Of a stretch of 64,000 nt of DNA, positions 19,657-29,645 are shown one piece after another. Numbering within the stretch: position 1 is the stretch's first letter; each line of letters begins with the position of its first letter. The stretch is from JAKAIY01 sp963809385 (lineage in GTDB: Bacteria; Chloroflexota; Ktedonobacteria; Ktedonobacterales; JADMIN01): the NCBI GenBank assembly GCA_963809385.1, contig CAWEJL010000013.1, positions 62,001-126,000 of the forward strand. Reading direction: 5' to 3'. The notes below the pieces were generated by a model. The model had not been told where the DNA came from. It was given only the letters and a program-made list of their open reading frames with translations, and did no database searches. Position numbers and translations under genes: made by a program.

Positions 19657-20409
19657 CTATGGCTCCCCGCGCGGCTCACCATCGGAGGTGCGCAAGGGAC
19701 GGGCCACGGCGATCGCGTAGATCGCGGCGGGGCGCGCCTCGCGCAGCGCGCTGGCGGCGGCCTGGACGGTGGCCCCGCTGGTCATCACGTCGTCCAGCAG
19801 CAGGACGCTCCGCCCAGCGAGCGCGTGGCTAGCCCCCGGACGCAGGGCGAACGCGTCCGCGACGTTGCGCTGGCGCTCGCTCCAGGATAGGCGCGACTGC
19901 GAAGAGGTGGGGCGCACACGGATGAGCAGGTCACTCCGGACGGGCAGTGAGGTAGCGCGCGCGAGCTCGCGGGCCAGCAATTCAGACTGGTTATAGCCGC
20001 GCTGGCGGATGCGGCTGGGATACAGCGACACGGGAATGATCACGCCCGCGCTGAGGCCCGCGGCGCGCCACGCGGCAAGCGTCAGGCTGGCGAGTGGGAC
20101 CGCCACGCGCCGCTTCCCCTGGTACTTGAGCGCGTGGATCGCGGAGCGCGCGGGTCCCTCGTAGACCGCGGCCACGATCATGCGGTCGAGCGCGGGCGTG
20201 CGAAGCCCGGCGGCGCATTCCCGGCACAAACCGCCCAGCGCCACTCTCCCACCGTCCAGCGGCGTATCGCAGCGAGCGCAGCGCGGGTCCGGCGGGCGGC
20301 GAATCTTGCCGAGGCAAGCGGCGCAGAGATCCGCCCCAGCGGCGCCACAGGCAACGCAGCGCGGCGGAAAGAGCAGGTCGAGCAGCGCCCGCGCAAGCCC
20401 CAGCGCCAT
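19657..20409 (-). CDS. comFC: ComFC-type phosphoribosyltransferase-fold protein
   Basis: Double zinc-ribbon start (CVACGAAGADLCAAC and CARCDTPLDGG then GLCREC) followed by a PRTase fold with the PRPP motif VLLLDDVMTSGATV near the end. ComFC/GntX-type proteins aid uptake of DNA or of nucleobase-derived nutrients. Starting at the methionine of MALGLARALLDLLFPPRC fits the family; the upstream ATG at 20466 would overlap the TPR gene by 4 bases. No other competence gene is nearby. Confidence 0.88.
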   Translation of the reverse strand: MALGLARALLDLLFPPRCVACGAAGADLCAACLGKIRRPPDPRCARCDTPLDGGRVALGGLCRECAAGLRTPALDRMIVAAVYEGPARSAIHALKYQGKRRVAVPLASLTLAAWRAAGLSAGVIIPVSLYPSRIRQRGYNQSELLARELARATSLPVRSDLLIRVRPTSSQSRLSWSERQRNVADAFALRPGASHALAGRSVLLLDDVMTSGATVQAAASALREARPAAIYAIAVARPLRTSDGEPRGEP

Positions 20410-20462
20410 CGCCGCGCCACCCTTTCTCTTCGCCGCATCCGCGCCGCCCGCGGACGTCAGGG

Positions 20463-21435
20463 TCATTTTATCATCATTAGCGGGCGGAAATAGCGTGAGA
20501 GCGAACAGCGGAGTTTTCCCGCGCAGGCGCGCGGGGGCCTGCGCGCGGGCAGGCTTGACGGCGGCCAGCGTACAGAGCTCTTGAAGATACCCGCGACCAT
20601 CGCCCAGAGCACCCGCAGGATTCCGCCACTCACGTTGGTGGCTGTCCGCATCGTTTTTTGGGAGTGCGCTTTGTTCAACTCACCTTTATATCCCCCAATG
20701 TTACTATCATTGGGATGGAGCGCGTTGGCGCGGTCAGCCCAGCGCTTGGCGTCCGCATACTTTTCCATACTCGCGTAGGCCAGCGACTTCATTAGCATCG
20801 CGCGGTAGTCATCAGGCGTAGAGCGCCAGCGCCCGATCGGCGGCCTCAATCGCCTCTTTGAACTGGTCATTGAGCAAGTAGGCGCCGGCAAGCAACCGCC
20901 AGGCTGGCTGGCAGCCGCTATCCATCATCGTCGCGCGCTCACAGGTGTTGACACCTTCGCGCGTGCGGTCCATTTGCGCGAGGATAGCGCCTTTTCTGGC
21001 CAGCGCTTCCGCGTAGACCGGCTGAAGGATGAGCGCGCGATCCAGCTCTGGGAGCGCGGCCTCATACGCATTGAGATTCGCCAGCGCCGCGCCGCGCTCG
21101 TAGTGGGCGGCGGCGAGCCGGTCATCGAGCGCCAGCGCCTTCTCGGCGGCGGCCAGGGCCTCCGAATCACGATTGTTGTCGAGCTCACGCAGCGCGCGCG
21201 CCTTCTCAACCCATATCCACGCTACAGAGGGATCGATGCCCAGCGCATGATCGAGCGCGGCGAGCGCCTCGGCGCTCTTGTGGAGAACGTTCCGCGCGCG
21301 ACCGAGATAAGCCCAGGCGGCGGCGTTGCTGGGATACGATACCGTGACGCGCTCAAATTCAGCGACCGCTTCTGGGTAGCGCTTCTGCTCAAACAGGGCA
21401 ACGCCTGAGGCGATGATAGGATCACTCGATGACAT
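20463..21435 (-). CDS. TPR repeat protein (one frameshift)
   Basis: At least six 34-residue tetratricopeptide repeats with the W-x-x-L-G-x-A/A-x-x-P spacing, for example AAWAYLGRARNVLHKSAEAL, AWIWVEKARAL and AAHYERGAALANLNAYEAAL. The first frame ends at the TGA near 20811. Shifting one base near 20815 continues with STPDDYRAMLMKSLAYASME and a seventh repeat, then a hydrophobic segment GGILRVLWAMVAGIF. The protein may be a membrane-tail-anchored scaffold. The last 30 residues are basic and lack repeat structure. Partner unknown. Confidence 0.75.
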
Positions 21436-21726
21436 CTAGCGCCTCGCTTCTTCAATTGACAGTCGCACATACGCGCAGGCTGGCGGCTGTTCATCGCCAA
21501 CGAGTGTACATTGGGAGATGCGGTCAGTCAATGCTGTATGTAATTTTTTAGCGTGCGGGCGCTACAAGAATTGAACGCGCTGGGAAATGCTTCCTGACAG
21601 GCTATGTCCCGCGCGGCGCGGCTGGCGGCTTGCGCGGCGCGGGGAGGCTGATAGGATGCGAGAGAGACGCGAATGGGTGATAATCCCGGGGCTTACTAGC
21701 CTGGCGGCCTTGTGAAGGAGTGTGCC

Positions 21727-23240
21727 GTGAGTGAGGCGTGGACGCCGCTGGCGCGGGTACGACTGATTGACGGGCGCGAGCTGGTGATCGCGCCAGACGC
21801 GGCGCGGGTGGGGGAACAGTCGTTCGCGATCGCCCGAATTCAGGAGGCGCGGCTGCTCTTCTTACGGCCAGAGACGATCGGCTTGCGGATGGCGGATGTC
21901 GGACTGGTGGAGTATACAGTCGCGCGGCCTGGTGATGGGCAGGTGGCGCTGGACGCGATCTACCAGTTACGCCCGATCTGCGCCGGCCCGATTTGCCGCC
22001 GCCCGCGCCCGAGGCGCCGCCAGGCTATCAGGTCGCGCTCCCGCCACCGCCGGTGGACCCATTCGGGCTGAGCGGGCCAGGCGGGCCGCAACTTGCGGGC
22101 GAGGCGGCGCCACCCAGCCGGGGCGTTCGCCGCCGCCGGGAGCGTTCCCCTATTCGCCGTACACCGCCGCCGCCGGCTGGTCCGGCGCCGTTTCCGCCAC
22201 ACGTCACGGAGGCCTACGAGCCAACGCCGAACCAGCGCTACGCGACGCTGACGCCGCGGCCGCGCGGGGCGGGCCAGCTCATCGGCGCGACGTTCCGGCT
22301 GGCCACGCGGCGCTTCGGGCCACTCTTCACGCTCGCCATCATCGCGGCGCTGCTGCCCAATCTCGCGTTGGGCGCCCTGAGCGTCGCCATCTCTCTGCTG
22401 AGCGGCGAAAACCCCTTCGCGGCGGCGCCCGACCCGCTCACCACCTTGCAACAGGCGATGAACGGGCAGACACCGACGACGACGACCTCTACGGCGGCGG
22501 CGACGCCCGCTGAAGCGCTGGCCGGGTTGCTGGCGCTGGTGGCGCTGGCGGCGAGCCTGCTGGTGGCGGGCTGGACGGTGGCCGCATTGACCGTGGCCGC
22601 GCGCGACGCGACGCTGGGCAGGCCAATCTCGGTAGCGGGGTGCGCGCGCGAGGGATGGCGGCGCCTCTGGCCCACCCTCTCGACGCTGATCATCACCAAT
22701 ACGATGCTGCTGGTCGTGGCGATTCCTGGCATGGGCTTCTCGCTGGGCATGATTCTGGCGCTGGTCGCGCCGCCAGCGGGAACGGCGCCACTACCAGCGA
22801 ACGAGATGGCCGTAGCGGTCGCGCTGGCGGCGGGAACGGCGGCGATCACGCTCGCGCTGCTGGCGTGGCTGTGGCCCCGGCTGGCGATGGCTCCGGCGGC
22901 AGCGGCGCTGGGCATGCCCGCGCCGATTCGCACGGCATGGAGCCTGGCGCGTGGGGGCGCGTGGCGAATCCTCGCCGCGCTGCTCGCCGTCGGCGTGGTC
23001 ACGACGGCGCTGACCGTCCCGGCGACACTGGCGCAGTTCTACTCGAACGGGCTGTCCGTGCTGGCGCTGATTCCCCTCGCCGCGTTGATCGCCGCGCCGT
23101 TGAGCGCGCTGGTGCGGACGCTGGCGCTCTACGATCAGCGGCTGCGGCGCGAGGGCTACGCGCTGTTTCTCCAGGAGGGGATCACACCGCCAGCCAGACC
23201 GGCGGAGCATGCGCTGGATCCTGCCACCGAGCGAAAGTAG
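21727..23240 (+). CDS. Multi-pass membrane protein of unknown function (one frameshift)
   Basis: GTG start at 21727 after GAAGGAG. The first 85 residues form a soluble beta-rich domain (ARVRLIDGRELVIAPDAARV, IARIQEARLLFLRPETI). A frame change near 21985 leads into a proline-rich linker and then six or more membrane segments beginning RGAGQLIGATFRLATRRFGPL. That opening resembles the glycerophosphodiesterase-like membrane domain (GDPD_2/DUF7847 type) found in many Gram-positive-type envelopes. The protein probably sits in the cytoplasmic membrane with the small domain inside. No pathway can be named. Confidence 0.65.
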
Positions 23241-23384
23241 CGGGCCTCAACCTTGCCCGATTTCCCTGCGCGGGGGATTTGCGAGGGGATGCCATTGGGC
23301 CGCAACATTCCATTGTTGATTGACGGGTGGCTGGCGCTAACGAATTGCCGTCCCATGTGCCCGCCACCGCTCACCGCTCACCGC

Positions 23385-23717
23385 TCACGAGCCCTGGCGA
23401 CGTTTCTCACTGGGTAAGCTCTGGAGTTCGGGAAGCTGCATGTTGCGTGAAACAGGTTTGCCGCGACAGGGAGCGCAAAGCGTGTAGATTTCGGTATGCG
23501 TGGGCAGGCGCGCAAGTGTGTCCTGGCGCGCTGGTCGCTCGGAACGCTCCTCACGCCGCTGAAGCACGAGCTCTCCACTGTGGGTCGAGCAGAACCGCCG
23601 CCCACAGCGTTCGCAGGTGGCCGTCGCGGGTAGGGTACATCCCTTCGCGTGGCATGCGTCGCTCCCGGCTTCCGCGTCCAATGCAGGCATCGCATCCATT
23701 GGCGCCCCCCCGTTCAT
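23385..23717 (-). CDS. Small cysteine-rich zinc-binding protein
   Basis: A 110-residue protein with C-x4-C-x7-C-x2-C-x5-C-x2-H (CHAKGCTLPATATCERCGRRF then CSTH) and a later YTLCAPC. The pattern resembles a B-box-type zinc finger, a form often found in short proteins at the start of larger membrane proteins. Here it ends shortly after the last cysteine pair. Its role is unknown; it may be an adaptor. It is separated from the RRM gene upstream by a 15-bp-stem hairpin. Confidence 0.6.
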   Translation of the reverse strand: MNGGAPMDAMPALDAEAGSDACHAKGCTLPATATCERCGRRFCSTHSGELVLQRREERSERPARQDTLARLPTHTEIYTLCAPCRGKPVSRNMQLPELQSLPSEKRRQGS

Positions 23718-23856
23718 ACGTCCGTTTAGGCCCTGCGACAGCAGGCGCGCCGCGACCGTGCGCCAGGTTTCTACACGCCACAGGCGCCGAGATGCTGTTC
23801 GCGGCCAGCGCCGTTCTGAATTCGGCTTCGCACTGCCGCGCGTCGGGTGAATGACA

Positions 23857-23890
23857 GCGGAGGCCAGGATAAATATATCCTGGCCTCCGC
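23857..23890. terminator. Strong hairpin between two minus-strand genes
   Basis: GCGGAGGCCAGGATA-AATA-TATCCTGGCCTCCGC gives a perfect 15-bp stem with a 4-base loop. It lies about 90 bases after the RRM gene stop. There is no T-run on either side, so it may work as a terminator or as an RNA 3'-end stabiliser. Confidence 0.6.
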
Positions 23891-23978
23891 GAAATGGGCG
23901 TCGCCGGCGCTGAGACGAGTGAACGATGATAACGATCAGCGCTATCGCAACGTCATTGCCGGGAAGCCCCGCTGGAGG

Positions 23979-24313
23979 CTACCAGTTGCCCCCGCCAGAA
24001 TTGTCATCGCGGCGCGGGCGGTCATTGTAGCCACCACCACCACCAGAAGGAGCGCGTGCCCGTGGGCCGCTCTCCCGCTACGTCCAGGCGCAGCGCGCGG
24101 TCACCGAGCATGGTGCCGTTGAGCTCCGCGATTGCGCGGTGTAGCGGACTCTTCTGTGCTCATCTCGACGAACGCAAAGCCCTTGCTCTGGCCTGTGCTG
24201 CGGTCGGTGATCACGCGAACGTCAACGACGTCGCCATACGCGCTAAACAACTGTGACAACTGCGCGTTGTCGGCGGAGTAGGGCAGATTCCCTACGTAGA
24301 TGCGAGCGCCCAC
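23979..24313 (-). CDS. RRM-domain RNA-binding protein (two frameshifts)
   Basis: GTG start (VGARIYVGNLPYSADNAQL) 7 bases after TAAGGAG. RNP2 is IYVGNL and RNP1 is KGFAFVEM. A frame change near 24137 continues with AIAELNGTMLGDRALRLD. A second near 24045 gives the glycine-rich end SGGGGGYNDRPRRDDNSGGGNW and TAG. This is the standard architecture of small bacterial glycine-rich RNA-binding proteins, which act as cold-induced RNA chaperones in cyanobacteria and Chloroflexota. The intact tail in a third frame shows that the gene was complete recently. Confidence 0.82.
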
Positions 24314-24596
24314 TGTGTGGCTCCTTAGATTCGGGCATGTGTAACACTGATGCGTTACAGGCATACCGACAGAATGGTATCTGTCAACCAGTGCGCCACT
24401 CGCCTCAAAAAAGGAGGGATTCGCGTGGAGGCTGTGCAAAATGGAGGTGTTCCGCCATGATGTCGCTTGAATCCACACAAGAGGTGCGTACGCGATCGAA
24501 GACGTGTGCAGTATAGCACATAACGTTCATCCCCATCGCGACGCCCAAACGCATCCTTGCGCCGGGTGTGCGAAACCGGGGACGGGCGCGGGCGCG

Positions 24597-25887
24597 CTAG
24601 CTGCTGGCCGGTCGCTCACCCAGGGTCAGGGGGAGGGTGAGCTGGCTGGAGCCACGCAGGACCGTGACGGTGATCTTCGTCCCCGGCGCCTGCGTGAGCA
24701 CCGCGCTGGCGACGTCGTCACTGCTGGTGACCGTCTGGCCGTTGATGGCGGTGATAATGTCACCAGCCTGGAGGCCCGCCTGTTGGGCTGGACTCTGGCC
24801 AGCGGCGTCGTTACTGAAGCCGGCGACCTGGATGCCCTGGCCGTTCGCGTCCTGGCTCTGGATGCCGAGGAAGCCCTGGCCACTGGCAGTCAGCTTGCCG
24901 CTCGCGATGAGCTGCTTGACAACATACGACATGCGGTTCGACGAGATGGCGTAGCCAATGCCGTTTGCGGAGGAATTGGTCTCAGTGTTCGTCGCCTCCA
25001 GCGTGGGGATGCCGATCAACTGGCCCTTGAGGTTGATCAGCGCGCCGCCGCTATTGCCGGGGTTGAGCTGGGCGCTGGTCTGGACCATGCCGACGAGCTC
25101 GCCAGCCGGGCCGGATGGGGCCTCGCTCACCGCGCGGTTGAGCGCGCTGACGATGCCGAAGGTCGCGGTCTCCTGAGAGGCCGAGCGGATAGCCGACGGC
25201 GATGGCGAAGGAGCCAACCTGGGCCTTGGAAGAATCGGCGATCGCGACCGGCTTGAGGTTGGTGGCGGCGATCTTGAGGACGGCGAGGTCATCCTGCGCG
25301 TCCTGCCCGATCAGCTGGGCGGTGTAGGTCGTACCAGTCGAGAGCGTGACGGTGAAGCTACTGAAGCCATTCACGACGTGGTCGTTGGTGACGATGTAGC
25401 CGTCGGAGGTGAGAATATCGCCGGAGCCAAGCGCCTCCGAGCTGGCATTGACACTGGTGATCTTGACGATCGAAGGCTCAACCGTCGCCGCGACGCTCTG
25501 GAGATTCTGCTCCAGGCTGGAGACGCTGGAGGAAATGGTGACGGCGGGCGCGGATGAGGCGCCGAGCACAACCTGTGTCCCGGATGCGCCGCGCGAGGCA
25601 AGCGCGTTGGTGATGGCCGCGCCCGCGCCCGCGCCAATCGCCAGGGCGACGAGCAGCGCGAGGGCCATCAGCGCGGCGACCGCGCTCCGGCGCGGACGGC
25701 GCGGCGGCGGCGGCGCGCCAAAACCGTCGTAGGGCGGGATCGGCGGCTGCATCTGGGAGCCATAGGCGTAGGATTCCCAGGTGGGCGCGCCGGTCGCCTC
25801 CTGGGACGGCGCGAGCGGCGTGGTAGGCGGAGCGGGCGGGTACTGGGGCTCCTGCTCGCCCTCCGGTGGTGTCAACATCATAGCCAT
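24597..25887 (-). CDS. HtrA/DegP-type serine protease (one frameshift)
   Basis: Membrane-anchored periplasmic-type protease. It has a proline-rich cytoplasmic stretch (1-65), one membrane segment (about 69-93), then a trypsin-like domain with His170 (VTNDHVV), Asp200 (DDLAVLKI) and the serine of GNSGGALINLKG in the second frame. One PDZ domain follows (FLGIQSQDANGQGIQVAGFS to TVTVLRGSSQLTL). The frames join near 25190, just after VGYPLGLS. The protease acts in quality control of envelope proteins under stress. It stands alone, upstream of the RRM gene on the same strand. Confidence 0.9.
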
Positions 25888-26109
25888 CTGTAGTCTCCCT
25901 CTTCTATCATCTCCGCCGCGCGCCGCGCACGATTATTACGGGCGAGGTCGGGTAGTGTTTCCGGGGTCGAGTCGTTCGGGACAGTGGCTCCGGGTCTCGT
26001 CAAGAGGAAGCATAGGCGCGCGGCATAAAAGAACGCTGTGAGGGTTGTGGGAATTTCCTCATGCTGCGCGAGATTCGCTGAGAACTGGCTGAGCGAGCAA
26101 AGGCGCGGC

Positions 26110-27510
26110 TCACCGCCAGGCGCGGCTCCACTCGGCGAAACCGTCGGTGACATGCCAGACGCTGTCGAGGCCGGCGCGCTCCAGCAAGCTCGCGGCGACC
26201 GACGAGCGGTAGCCGTGTTCGCAGTGGACAGCAATGGGCATGCCGTGTGGGAGGGTCGCCGCCAGTTGGGGAATCCGCCCAACTGGCGCCAGCGCGGCGC
26301 CGGGTACGTGGCCATGCGCCCACTCGCCTGGCTCGCGACTATCCACGACCTCGATCGCCTCGCTGCGCTCCATCGCGTCCGCGACCTCCGCCATAGTCAC
26401 GGGGCGTGTCTGGCGCGTGGGGCGTCCGCTGGCCGTCCAGGCAGCCAGCCCGCCCTCCAGCGCGCCGAGGATGTTGTCGAAGCCGATGCGCAGCAGCTCG
26501 ACCTGGGCCTCGCGCTCATCATCGCGCGTGGCGCCAAGCAGGATGATCGGCGCTTCGGGCTCCAGAATCCAGCCCACCCAGGCGGAGAGCGGGCCATCCA
26601 GCCCGGCGGTCAGACTGTTGGGGATGTGGTCGGCGTCATAGTCGGTGAAGGGACGCACGTCCACGAGCGTGGCGCCGGTGGCCAGCGCGGCCTCGACCGC
26701 CTGCGGGGTGAGCGAAGCCAGGGGCGGCGCCGAGCGGCCCAGCAGTGGGTAGCCGCGCCGGTTGCCCGCGCGCATGTACTGGTAATAGGCGGGGTAGGAG
26801 CCCAGCGGCTCCAGATAGCGGGTGAGGAACTGGCGGTAGGTCTGGGCCTGCGCCAGCGGATTGTGGCGCCGCTCGTGGCCGATGCTCGTCACGCGTTCGT
26901 CGCTCTGCCCGGCGGCGCAGAAGCTGCCGCCGCCATGGGTGGGGTAGACGGCGACCTCATCGGGGAGGACGAGCAGGCGCTCGCGCAGCGTCTCCCAGGC
27001 GGCGCGGGCCATCGCGGGGGTGTGGCGCGGGCCGAGCAGGTCGGGCCGGGCGATGGCGCCGACCATCAGGCTGCCGCCGGAGAAGAGCGCTTCGGGCGTT
27101 CCGCCTTCGGTGGTGAGCAGGTAGCTGACATGCTCCGGCGTGTGGCCGGGCGTCGCCACCACACGCAGCCGCCACGCGCCAGCGCCCACGGTGTCGCCCT
27201 CGCGCAGCGGCGCGAAGGGATACGCAAGCTCCGCCAGCGCGCTCGCGCCCAGCCGCGCGCCAGTAGCCTGGGCGATCTCGCGCGCGCCGGAGACGAAATC
27301 GTTGTGGATGTGCGTCTCAAGCGCGCTGGTGACGCGCAGCCCCAATTCCTCCGCGCGGGCCAGGTACGGCTCGATGTCGCGCAGCGGGTCAATCAGGACG
27401 GCCTCGCCCGCCGCACGCGAGCCAACCAGGTAGGCGGAATTGCCGAGCCGCTCGGAGACGAACTGCTCGATGACGAGGTCGTGGGGCTGCGTGTCTGATG
27501 TCTGTGACAT
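26110..27510 (-). CDS. Persulfide dioxygenase-rhodanese fusion
   Basis: A 466-residue protein of three modules. The metallo-beta-lactamase domain (1-250) has the iron site motif THIHNDFVSG, HTPEHVSY and the later THGGGSFC, characteristic of ETHE1/BlhA persulfide dioxygenases that oxidise glutathione or other persulfides to sulfite. Two rhodanese domains follow. The first (about 265-360) lacks the catalytic cysteine (LLGATRDD in its place); the second has HCEHGYRS with the cysteine. It ends the minus-strand sulfur operon after an MFS gene and an ArsR-rhodanese regulator. Confidence 0.9.
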   Translation of the reverse strand: MSQTSDTQPHDLVIEQFVSERLGNSAYLVGSRAAGEAVLIDPLRDIEPYLARAEELGLRVTSALETHIHNDFVSGAREIAQATGARLGASALAELAYPFAPLREGDTVGAGAWRLRVVATPGHTPEHVSYLLTTEGGTPEALFSGGSLMVGAIARPDLLGPRHTPAMARAAWETLRERLLVLPDEVAVYPTHGGGSFCAAGQSDERVTSIGHERRHNPLAQAQTYRQFLTRYLEPLGSYPAYYQYMRAGNRRGYPLLGRSAPPLASLTPQAVEAALATGATLVDVRPFTDYDADHIPNSLTAGLDGPLSAWVGWILEPEAPIILLGATRDDEREAQVELLRIGFDNILGALEGGLAAWTASGRPTRQTRPVTMAEVADAMERSEAIEVVDSREPGEWAHGHVPGAALAPVGRIPQLAATLPHGMPIAVHCEHGYRSSVAASLLERAGLDSVWHVTDGFAEWSRAWR

Positions 27511-27555
27511 GGGTGAGCGCTCCTAATCGGGGATGGCCATTCAGCGGAAGGAATA

Positions 27556-28917
27556 CTACTGGAGGCGCGGGTCACGCTCCCAGGCGGGGTGAACGGTGCG
27601 GCGCGCGGGCTGGGTCTCATACATGAACAGCGCGACCACCAGGCCGCTCAGCGTCATGAGCGCGGCGCAGAACCAGAATCCGGCCAGCAGGCCGAAGGCG
27701 TCAGCGACGAGGCCGATGGCGAGGCCGCCAATGGCGTAGCCGCTATCGCGCCAGAGGCGATAGACGCCGAGCGAGGCGCCACGCCAGCGCGGGTGGGCGA
27801 CATCGCTGACGGCGGCCAGCAGCGTCGGGTAGAGCAGCGCCATGCCCGCGCCCATCAGCAGCGCGCCCGCCGCCCAGCCCACGAGCGCGTCACTGGCCGC
27901 GACCAGCGCGATGCCGCCAGCGGCCAGCCACATGCCCCCAGCGATAGGCCACTTGCGCCCGATGCGGTCGGTCAGGTGGCCGGTGTAAATCTGGAGGACC
28001 GCCCAGGATCCGGTATAGATGGCGACCAGCGCGCCGATGCTTGGCAGGCTCAGCCCCCGGCTGGCGAAGTAGAGCGGGAAGAGGCCCCAGGCCAGCGTAT
28101 CGGTGAATTTCTCGACCAGGCCCGCCTGCGAGACGGAGGCCAGCGCGCGGTCACCCCAGGTAGTGAGCGCGAAGATCGTTCGCAGCGGAGGCTGCGGGCG
28201 GGCGGGGTCCGCGTCAGGGGTGTCGCGCTCTCGCGTCTCCAGGCGCGTGAAGGGCAGCGTCTCGCGAATGAGCAGCCAGGACGCCAGCAGCGACACGAGA
28301 ATGACGGCGAAGACGAAGACGAACGGCGCTACCCGCAGGCCATAGGCCCCCGCGAGCGCGCCGCCGATGAACCCGCCCAGGGAGACGCCGAGGTAGCCCG
28401 AAAACTCGTTGATGCCCAGCGCGAAGCCCCGGTTGGTCGGGCCGACCAGGTCAATCTTGCTGGTGACGGTCATCGTCCAGGCGAAGCCCTGGTTCATGCC
28501 CAGCAGCACGTTGGCGGCGACGACCCAGCCCCAGGACGGCGCGAAGATGATCATGAAGGGGACCGGCAGGGCGACGAGCCAGCCAGCCAGCAGGATCGGC
28601 TTGCGCCCGATGCGGTCAGCGAGGCGTCCCGCGACCAGGTTGAGCAGCGCTTTCACGACGCCAAAGCTGACGATAAACGAGAGCGCCGCCAGGAAGGAGG
28701 CGACATGGAAGACATCTTTGGCGAGCGCGGGGACGGCGACCCGCTCGGCGCCAACGACCAGACCGACGCCAAGCGTCATCGCGGCCAGCAGCGTGAACTG
28801 CCGGATATTCGCCCGTAGCCCCAACTGGAGACGCGCGCCGGGCGGGCCGGCATGCGCGCCTACGTCGCGGGCGCCGCGCGTGGCTGGCTGTGACATCTGC
28901 GTTGTAGTCCTCTTCAC
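27556..28917 (-). CDS. MFS transporter of the sulfur operon
   Basis: A 453-residue, 12-segment transporter. The loop 2-3 motif GRLADRIGRKPILLAG and its repeat GHLTDRIGRKWPIAGG in the second half are both canonical. A probable better start is the methionine of MSQPATRG, seven codons in. It lies between the ArsR-rhodanese regulator (6 bases upstream) and the persulfide dioxygenase (45 bases downstream), so export of a sulfur compound such as sulfite or thiosulfate is a reasonable guess from context. The sequence itself shows no substrate. Confidence 0.85.
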   Translation of the reverse strand: MKRTTTQMSQPATRGARDVGAHAGPPGARLQLGLRANIRQFTLLAAMTLGVGLVVGAERVAVPALAKDVFHVASFLAALSFIVSFGVVKALLNLVAGRLADRIGRKPILLAGWLVALPVPFMIIFAPSWGWVVAANVLLGMNQGFAWTMTVTSKIDLVGPTNRGFALGINEFSGYLGVSLGGFIGGALAGAYGLRVAPFVFVFAVILVSLLASWLLIRETLPFTRLETRERDTPDADPARPQPPLRTIFALTTWGDRALASVSQAGLVEKFTDTLAWGLFPLYFASRGLSLPSIGALVAIYTGSWAVLQIYTGHLTDRIGRKWPIAGGMWLAAGGIALVAASDALVGWAAGALLMGAGMALLYPTLLAAVSDVAHPRWRGASLGVYRLWRDSGYAIGGLAIGLVADAFGLLAGFWFCAALMTLSGLVVALFMYETQPARRTVHPAWERDPRLQ

Positions 28918-28923
28918 CGCGAC

Positions 28924-29589
28924 TCAGCGCGACGGAGCGACCGGCAGCCCAGCGGCGCGCCAGTCGGAGTAGCCGTCCAACAGACGGCGCGCGCGGTAGC
29001 TATGCGCGGTGAGCAGCGCCAGCGCGTCATGGGCGAAGAGGCAATACGGGCCACGGCAGTAGGCGACGATCTCACGGTCAGCGGGCAGCTCGGCCAGGCG
29101 CGCGTCGAGCTGGTCGTAGGGGATCGAGAGCGCCCCGGCGATGTGTCCCTGCGCGAACTCACGCGCCGGGCGCACGTCTAGCGCGATCACCTCGCCCGAC
29201 GCCAGCCGCGCGCGCAGCGCCTCGCGGGTCAGCGGCTCCAGCGCGGACGGGTCACGCTGATAGAGCGCCAGCAGCCGCTCCACCTCGGCGAGCTGGCGCT
29301 CGCCCGTCACGCGCAGCGCCGCCCAGAGGTCGTAGACAGCGTCATCCGCCAGGCGATAGTAGACGTAGAGGCCCGCCTTGCGACTCTCCACCAGCCGCGC
29401 CTGCCGCAGGACCTGGAGGTGGCGCGAGGTGTTGGCGACGGTCAGCGCGGCCTCGCGGGCGAGGTCTTCGACGGCCCACTCGCCCTGGCTCAGCAGGTCG
29501 AGCAGCTCCAGCCGCTGAGGGCTGGCCAGGGCTTTGCCGATGCGCCCCAGCTCGCCATAGAGGCTCTCCTTAAATGCCCGGTGCGACAT
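28924..29589 (-). CDS. ArsR-type regulator fused to a rhodanese domain
   Basis: Start at the methionine of MSHRAFKESLYGELG, 9 bases after GGAGG. An ArsR winged helix (residues 10-95; LTVANTSRHLQVLRQARLVES is the recognition helix) is joined to a rhodanese domain (about 120-220) with the loop YCRGPYCLFA. The two cysteines of that loop are the only cysteines in the protein; the DNA-binding part has none. This differs from SqrR/BigR, where the sensing cysteines are in the ArsR fold. It is probably a persulfide-responsive repressor of its own operon. Confidence 0.88.
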   Translation of the reverse strand: MSHRAFKESLYGELGRIGKALASPQRLELLDLLSQGEWAVEDLAREAALTVANTSRHLQVLRQARLVESRKAGLYVYYRLADDAVYDLWAALRVTGERQLAEVERLLALYQRDPSALEPLTREALRARLASGEVIALDVRPAREFAQGHIAGALSIPYDQLDARLAELPADREIVAYCRGPYCLFAHDALALLTAHSYRARRLLDGYSDWRAAGLPVAPSR

Positions 29590-29611
29590 GCGCGTTGTCC
29601 TCCTCGTTGCC

Positions 29612-29645
29612 AGTATACACGTATTCAATTGAATACGTGTATACT
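29612..29645. promoter_or_regulatory. Perfect 34-bp palindrome, operator of the sulfur operon
   Basis: The half-site AGTATACACGTATTCAA is followed directly by its exact reverse complement, with no spacer and no mismatch over 34 bases. It lies 23 bases upstream of the ArsR-rhodanese start. A TATACT hexamer at its operon-proximal end could be the -10 element. Confidence 0.85.

Noticed and set aside
26038..28818. Two long plus-strand frames (486 and 409 aa)
   Set aside because: They are antisense to the persulfide dioxygenase and MFS genes, whose motifs are unambiguous.
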